NCBI RefSeq assembly: GCF_009601165.1
Contig: NZ_WIRE01000001.1
Span: forward strand, 1 to 64,000
DNA: 64,000 nt
Direction of reading: 5' to 3'
From: Alcanivorax sediminis
Lineage (GTDB): Bacteria; Pseudomonadota; Gammaproteobacteria; Pseudomonadales; Alcanivoracaceae
The notes under the pieces were generated by a model, which was not told the DNA's origin, ran no database searches, and was given only the letters and a program-made list of their open reading frames with translations. Within the stretch, counting starts at the first letter, position 1, and each line of letters starts with the position of its first letter. The position numbers and the translations under genes were made by a program. Below, in pieces: positions 18,550 to 27,585 of this stretch.

Positions 18550-19845
18550 ATGAACGCAGGGATGCCGTTACTCATTGCCACAGGAACCGTTCTGGTGGCT
18601 GCCGCACTCACCGGCTGTGGTGGCGGAGGGGGAAGCAGTGGTGGAGGGGGCGGCACCAGCAGTTCAACCCCGCCACCGCCAAGCTTCAACTTCAAGGCGG
18701 CGACCGTGGTCATTGGCCAGGCCGACTTCACCAGCGGCAGCCCCAATCAGGGAGGGGGCGTTGACGCCAATACCATCAACGACCCCTACGGCAGTCCCGC
18801 GTATCACAACGGCATCCTCTATCTGCCCGACACCGGCAATAACCGTATTCTTGGATTCAATTCGCTCCCCACGACCAACAATGTCACTGCGGATTTCGCC
18901 CTGGGCCAGGGCGGTCTGAGTAGCAACACCGCTGGCATCAGCGCCAGTGCACTGGATGCACCCCAATCTCCAGCTATCGACAACGGCCTGCTTTTCATCA
19001 GCGATTTTTTCAATAATCGCGCACTGGGCTATAACCCTGTGCCTTCCAGCGGACCCGCTTCGGCTGACTTTGCACTGGGTCAGGCCGATGTCACTAGTAA
19101 TGCAGCGGCCTGTTCGCAGAGCGGTATCACCGAGCCGGAAACGCTATCAGCGGCGGGCGGCAAGCTGGTCGTTGCCGACACGGGCAACAGTCGCGTGTTG
19201 ATCTGGAATGACACCTCCACCCTGACCGATGGCAGCCAGGCCAGTCTGGTGCTGGGGCAGAACGGTTTTACCACCTGCGAAGCCAATGATGACAATCAGG
19301 ATGGCAACCCGGATGCCACCCCCACCAACAGGACAATGGCATTCCCCACCGGGGTGTGGACCGATGGCAGTAGATTGGTGGTGCTGGATTCCGACAATAA
19401 TCGGGCACTGATCTGGAACACGTTCCCGAGCAGCAATTTTGCCCCTGCCGATCTGGTGCTAGGCCAGGCGGACTTCGCCGGCAACACGGCCAACGACGAT
19501 AATCAGGACGGCAGCCCTGACGCCGGCGCCAGCGGCCGCACGCTGAATTACCCCTATGATGGCGTCGACTCCGATGGCACCCGCCTGGTCATTGCCGATT
19601 CCGACAACCACCGAGTGCTGATCTGGAACCAGTTCCCAACGTCTGATTTCGAGCCTGCGGACGAAGTCATTGGCCAGGCTGATTTCGTCAACAATCGGCC
19701 TAATGACAGTGATCAAGATGGCCTGGTGGATGCCCAGCCTTCAGCACAAACGCTGTACGAACCTACCGGCGTAAAGATTATTGATGCACAAACACTGATC
19801 GTGGGTGACCGTCAGAACAACCGCTTCCTGATTTTCCGCAAGTAG
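18550..19845 (+). CDS. beta-propeller (NHL-like) lipoprotein with Asp-rich inserts
   Basis: The 431-residue product begins with a lipoprotein signal ending in LTGC, followed by a Gly/Ser linker (GGGGGSSGGGGGTSSS). I count six repeats of about 55-70 residues. Each opens with a motif like ADLVLGQADF and closes with one like DSDNNRALIWN, the pattern of NHL-type propeller blades. Repeats 4-6 also carry an insert of the form NDDNQDGNPDA, resembling the calcium-binding loops of thrombospondin type 3 or dockerin-like repeats. Start chosen at 18550 because AGGGGG lies about eight bases upstream; 18544 is possible. Function unknown; probably surface-exposed. Confidence 0.8.
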   Translation: MNAGMPLLIATGTVLVAAALTGCGGGGGSSGGGGGTSSSTPPPPSFNFKAATVVIGQADFTSGSPNQGGGVDANTINDPYGSPAYHNGILYLPDTGNNRILGFNSLPTTNNVTADFALGQGGLSSNTAGISASALDAPQSPAIDNGLLFISDFFNNRALGYNPVPSSGPASADFALGQADVTSNAAACSQSGITEPETLSAAGGKLVVADTGNSRVLIWNDTSTLTDGSQASLVLGQNGFTTCEANDDNQDGNPDATPTNRTMAFPTGVWTDGSRLVVLDSDNNRALIWNTFPSSNFAPADLVLGQADFAGNTANDDNQDGSPDAGASGRTLNYPYDGVDSDGTRLVIADSDNHRVLIWNQFPTSDFEPADEVIGQADFVNNRPNDSDQDGLVDAQPSAQTLYEPTGVKIIDAQTLIVGDRQNNRFLIFRK

Positions 19846-19859
19846 CGTTACCGCAACGG

Positions 19860-20579
19860 TCAAAGCAGAATCGGAACAGCCTGAGTCAGGGTAAATTCCT
19901 GCCCTGACATGGCCGTTTTCCAGGCCAGCACTTCCACTCCTTCCTGAGCGGCTTCTCGCAATAGTTCGCCATAACGCACATCAATTTCGTCCGCGGGCCG
20001 GGCAGCCATCGCCCCGCTGTGCTGAACGCAGAATACCAGCACGGCGCGCTTGCCGGACGCCACCACCTCCATCAGGGTCTTGAGGTGTTTCTGGCCACGC
20101 TCAGTGACCGAATCCGGGAAGGCAATCACCCCATCGTCGGCCTCCTCCGGGCCGGGCCCCAGGGTCACGTTTTTCACCTCGATAAAGGTATGCGGGTCGG
20201 CTCGGTCGCCCAGCGCCAGATCAAAACGGCTGTCGCCATATTTCACCTCACGCTCGACACCATCCTCAGGCGCCAACGAAGGAATGCGCGCCGCGCGAAC
20301 CGCCTCTTCGACCAGTGCATTGGTGCGGCTGGTGTTCACTCCCGCCCAGTGCCCGTGGGCCACCTGCAGCGCCTCAAGGGTATGACGATACTTGCGTTTG
20401 GGATTGCCGCTGTCGGAAATCAACGCCTGTTGGGGTACGCCCAGCACGCAGTTCTTCATGGAACCTGTATTCGGGCAGTGCACGGTAATCTCCGAGCCGT
20501 CAGCCCGAACCACATCCGCCATGAAGCGTTTGTAGCGACGCAGGAGGGTCACCGTTTCCAGTGGCGGATCAAACTTCAC
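19860..20579 (-). CDS. sfsA: sugar fermentation stimulation protein A
   Basis: A 239-residue SfsA-family protein. Conserved pieces include RYKRFMADV, the CPNTGSM motif near residue 35, the nuclease-like DLAL...FIEVKNVTL segment and the FPDSVTERGQKHL stretch. The family has an OB-like N-terminal domain and a restriction-endonuclease-like fold. Its exact role is poorly known. It overlaps the upstream aminotransferase by four bases (ATGA). Confidence 0.95.
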   Translation of the reverse strand: MKFDPPLETVTLLRRYKRFMADVVRADGSEITVHCPNTGSMKNCVLGVPQQALISDSGNPKRKYRHTLEALQVAHGHWAGVNTSRTNALVEEAVRAARIPSLAPEDGVEREVKYGDSRFDLALGDRADPHTFIEVKNVTLGPGPEEADDGVIAFPDSVTERGQKHLKTLMEVVASGKRAVLVFCVQHSGAMAARPADEIDVRYGELLREAAQEGVEVLAWKTAMSGQEFTLTQAVPILL

Positions 20580-21742
20580 AGCGACTCCAGATAATGCTCG
20601 ATACGATGCAGAGCCTCGCTCAGTCGAGACTCCGAACAGGTATAGGCAAGGCGCACGTAACGACGGTGGTCATGCCCTTGGCCAAAATCCAGCCCCGGCG
20701 TCATGGCGACCCCGGCCTTCTCCAACAAATCCGCACAAAAAGCAAAACTGTCATCGGTCCAGGCGCTCACGTCGGCATACAGATAAAAGGCACCATCTCC
20801 ACGGGATACCACTGGCACCTTGAGATGGGCCAGACCATTGAGCAGGCACTGACGACGACGAGCCAGCAGCTGGTGGCGCTGCTCCAGAATACTGAGCGAG
20901 GCTTCTTCCAGTGCTGCCATGGCGCCGTATTGTGCCGGTGTCGATGGCGCCAGATACAGGTTCTGTGCCAGCCGCTCAATGGCCGGCACCAGCGCCGGTG
21001 GCGCCACCAGCCAGCCAAGGCGCCAGCCAGTCATGCAGAAGTACTTGCTGAAACTGTTAATGACAACCACATCATCGGTCACCGCCAGCACCGAACTGGC
21101 GGGCTGGCCGTAGCACAACCCCTGATAGATCTCGTCTACCAGCAAAGTACCTCCCTTGCCTTTGACTGCGACAGCCATCCTGGCCAGGATTTCAGTGGGG
21201 AGCATATTGCCGGTGGGATTGTCCGGGCTGGCGACCATGGCGACCCGGGTATTGGGCTGCCATGCCTCCATTAATTTCTCTTCAGACAGGCTGAATTGAT
21301 TGTCCGCAGAAAGCACCAGCGGTTGCACCTCGCCCCCCACCAGGCGCACAAACTGGCGATTGCAGGGGTAGCCCGGGTCTGGCATCAGCACACCATCGCC
21401 AGGATTGATCAGTGCCGCCAGCGCCAATTGCAGGGCGCCGGACGCCCCCGGCGTCACCACCACCTGCCCCGGAGATACTGCCGCACCGAAGCGGTCCCGG
21501 TAGTCCGCTGCAATGGCTTCACGCAAAGCGGGTAGACCCGCAGCAGGCGTGTAGCCAGTCTGACCATGGGCCATGGCATCACGGATGGCATCCATTACCG
21601 GTTCCGGGGTTGCGAAATCCGGCTCCCCCACTTCCAGATGAATAACGTCGCGGCCCTGGGCGGCAAGTTGCTGGGCACGCTCCAGCAGAGCCATCACATG
21701 AAAAGGCGGCACTTCACTGGCGTATCGGGACAATTGGCTCAT
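20576..21742 (-). CDS. class I/II pyridoxal-phosphate aminotransferase
   Basis: A 388-residue fold-type I aminotransferase. The cofactor lysine is in INSFSKYFCMTGWRLG, and the N-terminal motif LEVGEPDF and the SPDNPTGN loop are intact. It is the homologue of the aminotransferase gene next to dksA in P. aeruginosa. Its amino donor and acceptor are not known from sequence. Divergent from dksA. Confidence 0.92.
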   Translation of the reverse strand: MSQLSRYASEVPPFHVMALLERAQQLAAQGRDVIHLEVGEPDFATPEPVMDAIRDAMAHGQTGYTPAAGLPALREAIAADYRDRFGAAVSPGQVVVTPGASGALQLALAALINPGDGVLMPDPGYPCNRQFVRLVGGEVQPLVLSADNQFSLSEEKLMEAWQPNTRVAMVASPDNPTGNMLPTEILARMAVAVKGKGGTLLVDEIYQGLCYGQPASSVLAVTDDVVVINSFSKYFCMTGWRLGWLVAPPALVPAIERLAQNLYLAPSTPAQYGAMAALEEASLSILEQRHQLLARRRQCLLNGLAHLKVPVVSRGDGAFYLYADVSAWTDDSFAFCADLLEKAGVAMTPGLDFGQGHDHRRYVRLAYTCSESRLSEALHRIEHYLESL

Positions 21743-21943
21743 AGCAAGTTTCCTCTTCCATGCACTGCCGGCATGGCTATAATCGGCCAGATTTTCATCA
21801 ATCAGGCTCCCTCCCTGCGGCAGACCCTGTAATTGGTGACAAGACTTGCCTATAAGGGGTAAGGTCGAAGATTACATTATGCCCTCGCGGGAAGTTCGGG
21901 CACAGGACAGAGAGTCAAGACGATGCTAAGGGAGTTACTGAAA

Positions 21944-23104
21944 ATGGCCACCGGCAAGAAAAAAGCGCCGAAGAAAGCGGCGGCTAAAAAACAAACCACC
22001 GGAACTGCAGCCAGCAAGAAAGCCTCTGCATCCTCAGCCAAGAAAGCGCCTGCCAAGAAAGCAGCTGTAGCCAAGCCTGCGGCAAAGAAGGCAGCGGCCA
22101 AGAAAGCTCCCGCGAAAAAAGCAGCGGTCAAGAAAGCGGCAGCCAAACCTGCAGCGAAAAAGACTGTAGCGAAGAAGGCTCCCGCCAAGAAGGCAGCGGC
22201 CAAGGTCGCTGCAAAGAAGGCGCCTGCAAAGAAAGTCGCAGCCAAGAAGGCAGCAGTGAAAAAGCCTGCAGCAAAGGCGGCAACAAAACCCACTGCCAAG
22301 AAAACCGCCACGGCAAAGGCGCCGGCGAAGAAAGCGACAGTGAAGAAACCTGCTGCCAAGCCAGCAGCGAAGCCCGCAGCCACCAAGGCGGCTGCCAAGC
22401 CCGCCAGCAAGCCCAAGACAACCAAAGCAGCGGCAGCCAAACCGGCCGCCACTGCCAAGCCAGCGGCGAAAAAAGCCGCGGCCAAGAAAGCAGCACCCGC
22501 TGCACCAAGAACAAAGCTGCCTACCTCCGGGAAGGCACGGTCCGCAGGCGCCTCTGCGGCCACCAGCACATCGTACTCCGGTGCCGCAAGGACAGCGTCT
22601 GCCGGCAATGGACTGTCGCCGAGCCGATCCACCTCTTCTGCTCAGGTAAAAAAGAACGTGAAAAAGTCATCCAAATCCGCTTCCTCCATGGCTCAGCTGC
22701 ACGGCTTCGCGCCCTACCAGCCCAAGCCAAATGAGGAATACATGAACGAGAGCCAGCGTGAGCACTTCCGCAAGATTCTTCTGGCTTGGCGCCAGGAGCT
22801 AATGGAAGAAGCTGATCGCACCATGCACCACCTTCAGGATGAGCAGGTCAACCTGCCTGATCCGGCCGACCGCGCCACCCAGGAAGAAGAGTTTGCCCTG
22901 GAACTGCGTACCCGTGACCGTGAGCGCAAACTGCTCAAGAAGATCGAAAAAACCCTGGATCTGGTCGACAAGGACGACTACGGCTACTGCGAAGCCTGCG
23001 GTATCGAAATCGGCATCCGCCGTCTGGAAGCCCGCCCCACCGCAGAGATGTGCATTGACTGCAAGGAACTGGCGGAAATCAAGGAAAAGCAGCTGGCAGG
23101 CTAA
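21944..23104 (+). CDS. dksA: RNA polymerase-binding factor DksA with a long histone-like N-terminal tail
   Basis: Residues about 249-386 form a complete DksA. The coiled-coil tip aspartates are in LPDPADRA, and the zinc finger is CEAC...CIDC. The C-terminus is nearly identical in type to E. coli DksA, which works with ppGpp on RNA polymerase. Residues 1-248 are a low-complexity tail of reiterated [10 protein letters not shown] and KPAA words, resembling AlgP or histone H1 C-termini. The ATG at 21944 has AAGGGAG upstream; a start at 21923 adds seven residues. An internal ATG at 22688 would give a normal-sized DksA but lacks an evident ribosome binding site. Confidence 0.93.
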   Translation: MATGKKKAPKKAAAKKQTTGTAASKKASASSAKKAPAKKAAVAKPAAKKAAAKKAPAKKAAVKKAAAKPAAKKTVAKKAPAKKAAAKVAAKKAPAKKVAAKKAAVKKPAAKAATKPTAKKTATAKAPAKKATVKKPAAKPAAKPAATKAAAKPASKPKTTKAAAAKPAATAKPAAKKAAAKKAAPAAPRTKLPTSGKARSAGASAATSTSYSGAARTASAGNGLSPSRSTSSAQVKKNVKKSSKSASSMAQLHGFAPYQPKPNEEYMNESQREHFRKILLAWRQELMEEADRTMHHLQDEQVNLPDPADRATQEEEFALELRTRDRERKLLKKIEKTLDLVDKDDYGYCEACGIEIGIRRLEARPTAEMCIDCKELAEIKEKQLAG

Positions 23105-23268
23105 AGACAGTGAAGAGTTAATAGTGAACAGCTCGCGGTAGCGGGCTTTTGCTCTTTGCTATACAGGAGGCCGCGCCCACACTCTGTGCGCGGCCTCCTG
23201 CGTTTTACTCCACTGCATTCTTCAGGCCCGCCGCTGTTCACTGTTAACTATTCACTGTTCACTGTTTT
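23105..23268. repeat. heptad-word palindromic element 3
   Basis: Spans the entire gap from the dksA stop to the gluQ ATG. The left arm (23107-23133) uses AGTGAAG, AGTTAAT, AGTGAAC. The right arm (23232-23266) uses CTGTTCA, CTGTTAA, CTATTCA, CTGTTCA. An inner GC-rich pair (GCGGGC / GCCCGC) and a strong hairpin (23164-23201) lie between the arms. The arms pair with a one-heptad slip. Confidence 0.85.
23164..23201 (+). terminator. hairpin inside element 3, probable dksA terminator
   Basis: Stem AGGAGGCCGCGC / GCGCGGCCTCCT followed by GCGTTTTA, about 60 bases after the dksA stop codon. The T run is short, so termination may be partial. Confidence 0.65.
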
Positions 23269-24156
23269 ATGACCTATCGCGGACGTTTCGCCCCCACCCC
23301 CTCCGGCCCACTGCATTTCGGCTCGCTGGTGGCTGCGCTGGCCAGTTGGCTGGAAGCGCGGTCTCGGGGCGGGGAGTGGCTGGTGCGCGTGGACGACCTG
23401 GATCCGCCGCGGGAAGTGCCCGGTGCCGCCGACACCATTCTGACGCAGCTGGAACAATTCGGCCTGGAGTGGGATGGCTCGGTGCGTTATCAAAGCCAGC
23501 GCCACGCTGCCTACCAGGCCGCCGTCGATCATCTGCTCGCGCAGGGCAACGCCTTCCATTGCACGCTCACCCGCAAGCAGCTGACGGCGCTTGATCACAA
23601 CCATCCTGGCATCACCGCTGCTACCCCGCCCTGCCAAGATGCCGCTATCCGTCTGGCGGTGCCGGATCGTGAACTGTGCTATGACGATGGCATCCAGGGC
23701 CAAGTCTGCAACAACCTCCACGAGGATGGCGGTGCCTTTGTGATCCGCCGTCGCGATGGTCTGTATGGCTATCAACTGGCCTGCGCCCTGGATGACGCTG
23801 ACGACGGCATTACTCATGTGCTGCGTGGCGCCGACCTCATCGATTCCACCCTGCGCCAGCGCTGGCTGCTGGAATGCCTCGGCCGTCCCGCCCCGCATTA
23901 CGCTCACCTGCCGGTCATCATCGATGGCCGCGACACCAAACTGTCCAAGTCCGGCGGTAGTGAAGCGCTTGACCCAGCTCATGCCAGTCAGCTACTCACT
24001 GCAGCCCTGCACTGCATCGGCCTGCAACCGCCAACAGATCTTCTGACCGCACCTCCAGCCACACTGCTGGAATGGGGCAAACTGCATTACCCTGAACACC
24101 ACTGGCCTCCCGGCCGCCAGCAACCCTTGCCAAGCGAGTTGAAAGTTCAACGTTGA
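23269..24156 (+). CDS. gluQ: glutamyl-Q tRNA(Asp) synthetase
   Basis: Truncated GluRS paralogue that attaches glutamate to queuosine in tRNA(Asp). The 295-residue product has the N-terminal signature RFAPTPSGPLHFGS (HIGH-type) and the KLSKS loop, but no anticodon-binding domain, as expected. It follows dksA as in many gammaproteobacteria. No Shine-Dalgarno sequence is visible, because a heptad repeat arm abuts the ATG. The last residues (ELKVQR) are encoded by the left arm of the next element. Confidence 0.94.
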   Translation: MTYRGRFAPTPSGPLHFGSLVAALASWLEARSRGGEWLVRVDDLDPPREVPGAADTILTQLEQFGLEWDGSVRYQSQRHAAYQAAVDHLLAQGNAFHCTLTRKQLTALDHNHPGITAATPPCQDAAIRLAVPDRELCYDDGIQGQVCNNLHEDGGAFVIRRRDGLYGYQLACALDDADDGITHVLRGADLIDSTLRQRWLLECLGRPAPHYAHLPVIIDGRDTKLSKSGGSEALDPAHASQLLTAALHCIGLQPPTDLLTAPPATLLEWGKLHYPEHHWPPGRQQPLPSELKVQR

Positions 24157-24335
24157 AACGCGAGATGGGGTTGAGGTTGCTTCCCCGCCGTGCCCGCGCC
24201 CAAACCCTGAGTCGCGGGCACAACCTTCGCACCCGCAGCAACCTGCACCGCGTTTCAACTTTCAACTCACCCACCCCGAGCCAGGCCCCGGTTTTGATTT
24301 TCGCTGCCAACTATCAACTGGCCACTGTCAACTGC
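24135..24335. repeat. heptad-word palindromic element 4
   Basis: The left arm (24136-24161) uses GTTGAAA, GTTCAAC, GTTGAAA and covers the gluQ stop codon. Complementary arms lie at 24250-24269 (TTCAACT words) and at 24308-24335 (CAACTAT, CAACTGG, CCACTGT, CAACTGC). The core holds a GCCCGCG / CGCGGGC hairpin (about 24192-24219). Confidence 0.8.
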
Positions 24336-24401
24336 CCCCCCCGCTTTTACACACCTCCCCCACCTGACGTATGCTCTTCGCCTTGAAGGGGCAAAACCAC
24401 C

Positions 24402-24578
24402 ATGTATACCGATCGCCTGCTGATCATTTTTATCCTGGGAACCTATCTGCTTTCCCCCGCCATCATCGACTGGTGGAGTGAAGGCGGTCGAGCCTGGTAT
24501 CGGCCTTATCTCATTTGGCTGGGCCTGATTGCCCTGAGTTACTGGATCGCCAAGAGCAAAGACGTTGATGGTCTATAG
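24402..24578 (+). CDS. cbrX: small membrane protein CbrX-like
   Basis: A 58-residue reading frame with two hydrophobic helices (about residues 5-22 and 34-50) separated by a short polar loop (DWWSEGGRAWYRPY). AAGGGG lies about 11 bases upstream of the ATG. It overlaps the cbrA start by 11 bases. Pseudomonas has a small gene, cbrX, in exactly this place, translationally coupled to cbrA. The gene name is given on position, size and overlap; function is not established from sequence. Confidence 0.82.
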   Translation: MYTDRLLIIFILGTYLLSPAIIDWWSEGGRAWYRPYLIWLGLIALSYWIAKSKDVDGL

Positions 24579-27504
24579 TGTCAGTGAACTGATCGCCATC
24601 GCGGGCGGTTACCTGCTGTTTCTGTTTCTGGTCGCCTGGATCACGGAGCGGGGCTGGCTTCCCTCACGGCTGGTGCGCCACCCGGCGGTGTATGTGTTTT
24701 CTCTTGGGGTCTATGCCAGCGCCTGGGCGGTGTATGGTGCCGTCGGCTATGCCTACCAGTTTGGCTACAACTTCCTGTCGTATTTTCTCGGGATTTCCGG
24801 GGTCTTCCTGCTCGCCCCCATTCTGCTGGCTCCGATTCTCCGTCTCACGACCACCTATCAACTGAGCTCGCTGGCCGACTTGTTTGCCTTCCGCTATCGC
24901 AGCCGCATGGCGGGGGCCCTGACGACCATCATCATGCTGATCGGGGTGCTGCCGTTACTGGCACTGCAGCTCAAGGCGGTGGGCGAATCCATTCAGATTC
25001 TCACCGGCACGGATGATCCGCGCTCTCTGGCCGGCGGCTTTTGCCTGATGATGGTGATCTTCGCCATCCTGTTCGGCGCTCGCCACGCCACGGCCCGGGA
25101 AAAGCACGAAGGCCTCGTGGTGGCCATTGCCACCGAGTCTTTGATTAAACTTCTGGCCTTTGGGGCTGTGGCCTTGCTGGGACTGTATGGCGTTTTCGAT
25201 GGCCCGGGGGACCTGGGGCGCTGGCTGGATGAGCATCCAGAGATGCTGGCCCGTCTTTATTACCCGCTGCAGGACGGCACCTGGCACTCGATGATCATGG
25301 CCTTCTTTGTGTCGGCTGTAGTGCTGCCACACATGTTCTACATGGCCTTTACCGAGAACCTCAACCCGCGCGCACTGATTACGGCCAGCTGGGCACTGCC
25401 TCTGATGTTCCTGGTGATGGCCCTGTGCGTGCCGGTGATTCTGTGGGCAGCCGCCGCCAGTAACGCCCCCACCCCACCAGACTACTACGCCCTGGGTATT
25501 GGCATGGTTACCGGCGGCTACGGTGCCGTACTGGGCTACATAGCCGGCCTGGCCGGTGCCAGCGGCATGCTGATTGTCGCCACCCTGGCCCTGTCCGGCA
25601 TGTGCCTCAACCACTTGATCCTGCCTGCCAGCCCCCTGCGCCAGGGACAAAACCTGTACCGCAACCTGCTGTGGACCCGGCGTACTCTGATTGCCGCCAT
25701 CCTGGCACTGGCTTATCTGTTCTATCGCTTCACCGGCGCCAATCACACGCTGGTGGAGCTGGGCGTGCTGTCGTTTGTCGCTACCCTGCAGTTTGTTCCC
25801 GGCCTGATCGGCGCGCTGTTCTGGCCCACCGGCAATCGCAATGGTTTGTTTGCCGGCCTGATTGTCGGTTTCCTGCTGTGGCTGTTGCTACTCGTGCTGC
25901 CCATTACCTATCCCAGCCTGCAAATCCCTCAGCTGATGGAACTGGCCGGCATGCGTTACCAGAGCGGCGCCAGCCAGTGGCACCATGTGGCTATTGCCTC
26001 GGTGTCTGCCAACGGCCTGCTGTTTGCCATTGTTTCCATCGTCACCCCCATGTCGCGGGCAGAGAAAAATGCCGCCGAGGCCTGCGCTGTGGACAGCCTG
26101 CGCCGCCCCTATCGCTGGGAACTGGAAGCCAAGAGCGTGGATGATTTCATTGACGCCTTGAGCATGCCCTTGGGCCCGATCACTGCCACCCGCGAAGTGG
26201 AGATGGCATTGAGGGACCTGCGACTGCCTCGCACCGAGGCTCGCCCTTATGCTCTACGCCGGTTGCGCGACCAGCTGGAAACCAACCTGTCCGGCCTGCT
26301 CGGCCCCTCCGTATCTCATCAATTGATGGATGATCATCTGCCCTACCTGCCGAAGGAAGAACAGAGTACCAGCGAGGACATCCAGTTCATCGAGTCCCGC
26401 CTCGAGCAATATCGCGACCGGCTTTCAGGGTTGGCTGCAGAACTGGATGGGCTACGTCGTTTTCATCGCCAAACTCTGCTGGAGCTTCCCATGGGGGTGA
26501 TTTCACTCGGCGCGGACGATGAAATCATCGGCTGGAACCAGGCCATGGAAGCGCTGACCTGCATTCCCGCCGCCGACACCATCGGCTCCCGTCTGGCCGA
26601 TCTGGAGAATCCCTGGGGCGAATTCCTGACCCGGTTCAGCCGCGACCCCAGCCCACACCAACCCCAGCAGTCGCTGGAAATGGACGGCCAGACTCGCTGG
26701 CTGAGTTTGCACAAATCCTCGGTCATGGGTGTGGGCACGGCCGAGCAGGCCGGAGGTCAGGTGCTGGTCATCGAGGACATTACCGAACTGCGCCATATGG
26801 AAGCCCACCTGGCCCACAATGAACGCCTGGCCTCCATTGGCCGATTGGCTGCAGGGGTTGCCCACGAAATCGGTAATCCGGTTACCGCCATCGCCTGTCT
26901 GGCACAAAATCTGGACAGTGAGAGCGATGCCCGCGAACAGATGGAATCCAGCCAGCAGATTCTTGAGCAGACTCGACGTATCACCCGCATCGTGGAATCT
27001 CTGGTGACCTTCAGCCACTCTGGCAGCGTTCGCCAGAGTGAGCATGTTCCGGTGAGCATTCGCGATACGGTAGATGAAGCCATCTCGCTGTTGCTGCTTG
27101 ATCCGGATCACCGTCAGCAACAATTTGAAAATCACTGCCCGTCCGACAGCTGGGTTAAAGGCGATCCTCAACGATTGCTACAGGTCTTCATCAACCTGCT
27201 TGGCAATGCTGCCGACGCCTGCCAGCCCAATCAGCCCATCGTTATTAGCTGTGCAACCCAGGCCCCCTGGCTGGAAATAGCAGTGGAAGATCAGGGCCAT
27301 GGCATCGCGGCGGAAGTGCGTGACGCCTTGTTTGAACCGTTCGTAACCAGCAAAAGCCCGGGCCGCGGCACCGGCCTTGGCCTGGCGCTGGTGTACAGTA
27401 TTATCGAGGAGCACTTTGGCAGCATCAGCGTGGAAAGCCCGATTACCGAGCAAGGCGGCACGCGCTTTATTATTCGACTGCCAAACCACAGCACCCCATC
27501 TTGA
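24568..27504 (+). CDS. cbrA: two-component sensor kinase CbrA with SLC5-type transporter domain
   Basis: A 978-residue histidine kinase. Residues about 1-500 form a sodium/solute symporter-like (SSS/SLC5) membrane domain with a dozen or so helices. A linker and a PAS-like domain (about 635-735) follow. The HisKA dimerisation helix carries the phospho-acceptor in VAHEIGNP (His766). The HATPase has INLLGNAADAC, EDQGHGIA and GRGTGLGLALV. In Pseudomonas CbrA senses carbon/nitrogen balance and histidine uptake. The ATG at 24568 lies inside the end of cbrX. The H, N and G boxes are all intact. Confidence 0.96.
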   Translation: MVYSVSELIAIAGGYLLFLFLVAWITERGWLPSRLVRHPAVYVFSLGVYASAWAVYGAVGYAYQFGYNFLSYFLGISGVFLLAPILLAPILRLTTTYQLSSLADLFAFRYRSRMAGALTTIIMLIGVLPLLALQLKAVGESIQILTGTDDPRSLAGGFCLMMVIFAILFGARHATAREKHEGLVVAIATESLIKLLAFGAVALLGLYGVFDGPGDLGRWLDEHPEMLARLYYPLQDGTWHSMIMAFFVSAVVLPHMFYMAFTENLNPRALITASWALPLMFLVMALCVPVILWAAAASNAPTPPDYYALGIGMVTGGYGAVLGYIAGLAGASGMLIVATLALSGMCLNHLILPASPLRQGQNLYRNLLWTRRTLIAAILALAYLFYRFTGANHTLVELGVLSFVATLQFVPGLIGALFWPTGNRNGLFAGLIVGFLLWLLLLVLPITYPSLQIPQLMELAGMRYQSGASQWHHVAIASVSANGLLFAIVSIVTPMSRAEKNAAEACAVDSLRRPYRWELEAKSVDDFIDALSMPLGPITATREVEMALRDLRLPRTEARPYALRRLRDQLETNLSGLLGPSVSHQLMDDHLPYLPKEEQSTSEDIQFIESRLEQYRDRLSGLAAELDGLRRFHRQTLLELPMGVISLGADDEIIGWNQAMEALTCIPAADTIGSRLADLENPWGEFLTRFSRDPSPHQPQQSLEMDGQTRWLSLHKSSVMGVGTAEQAGGQVLVIEDITELRHMEAHLAHNERLASIGRLAAGVAHEIGNPVTAIACLAQNLDSESDAREQMESSQQILEQTRRITRIVESLVTFSHSGSVRQSEHVPVSIRDTVDEAISLLLLDPDHRQQQFENHCPSDSWVKGDPQRLLQVFINLLGNAADACQPNQPIVISCATQAPWLEIAVEDQGHGIAAEVRDALFEPFVTSKSPGRGTGLGLALVYSIIEEHFGSISVESPITEQGGTRFIIRLPNHSTPS

Positions 27505-27585
27505 GGTAGTATTTTCCTGGTAGCGTTGCCATACAAACTATGCAGCCCGGAAGCTTTTGTCGGTCAGTACAGGAACCCGTAATAC

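Noticed and set aside
21877..22632. Ala/Phe-rich frame antisense to the dksA tail
   Set aside because: Produced by the repeated Lys/Ala codons of the tail; the sense frame continues into an intact DksA.
22688..23104. Separate dksA gene starting at the internal ATG
   Set aside because: No ribosome binding site and an uninterrupted frame from the well-supported start at 21944; kept as an alternative product only.
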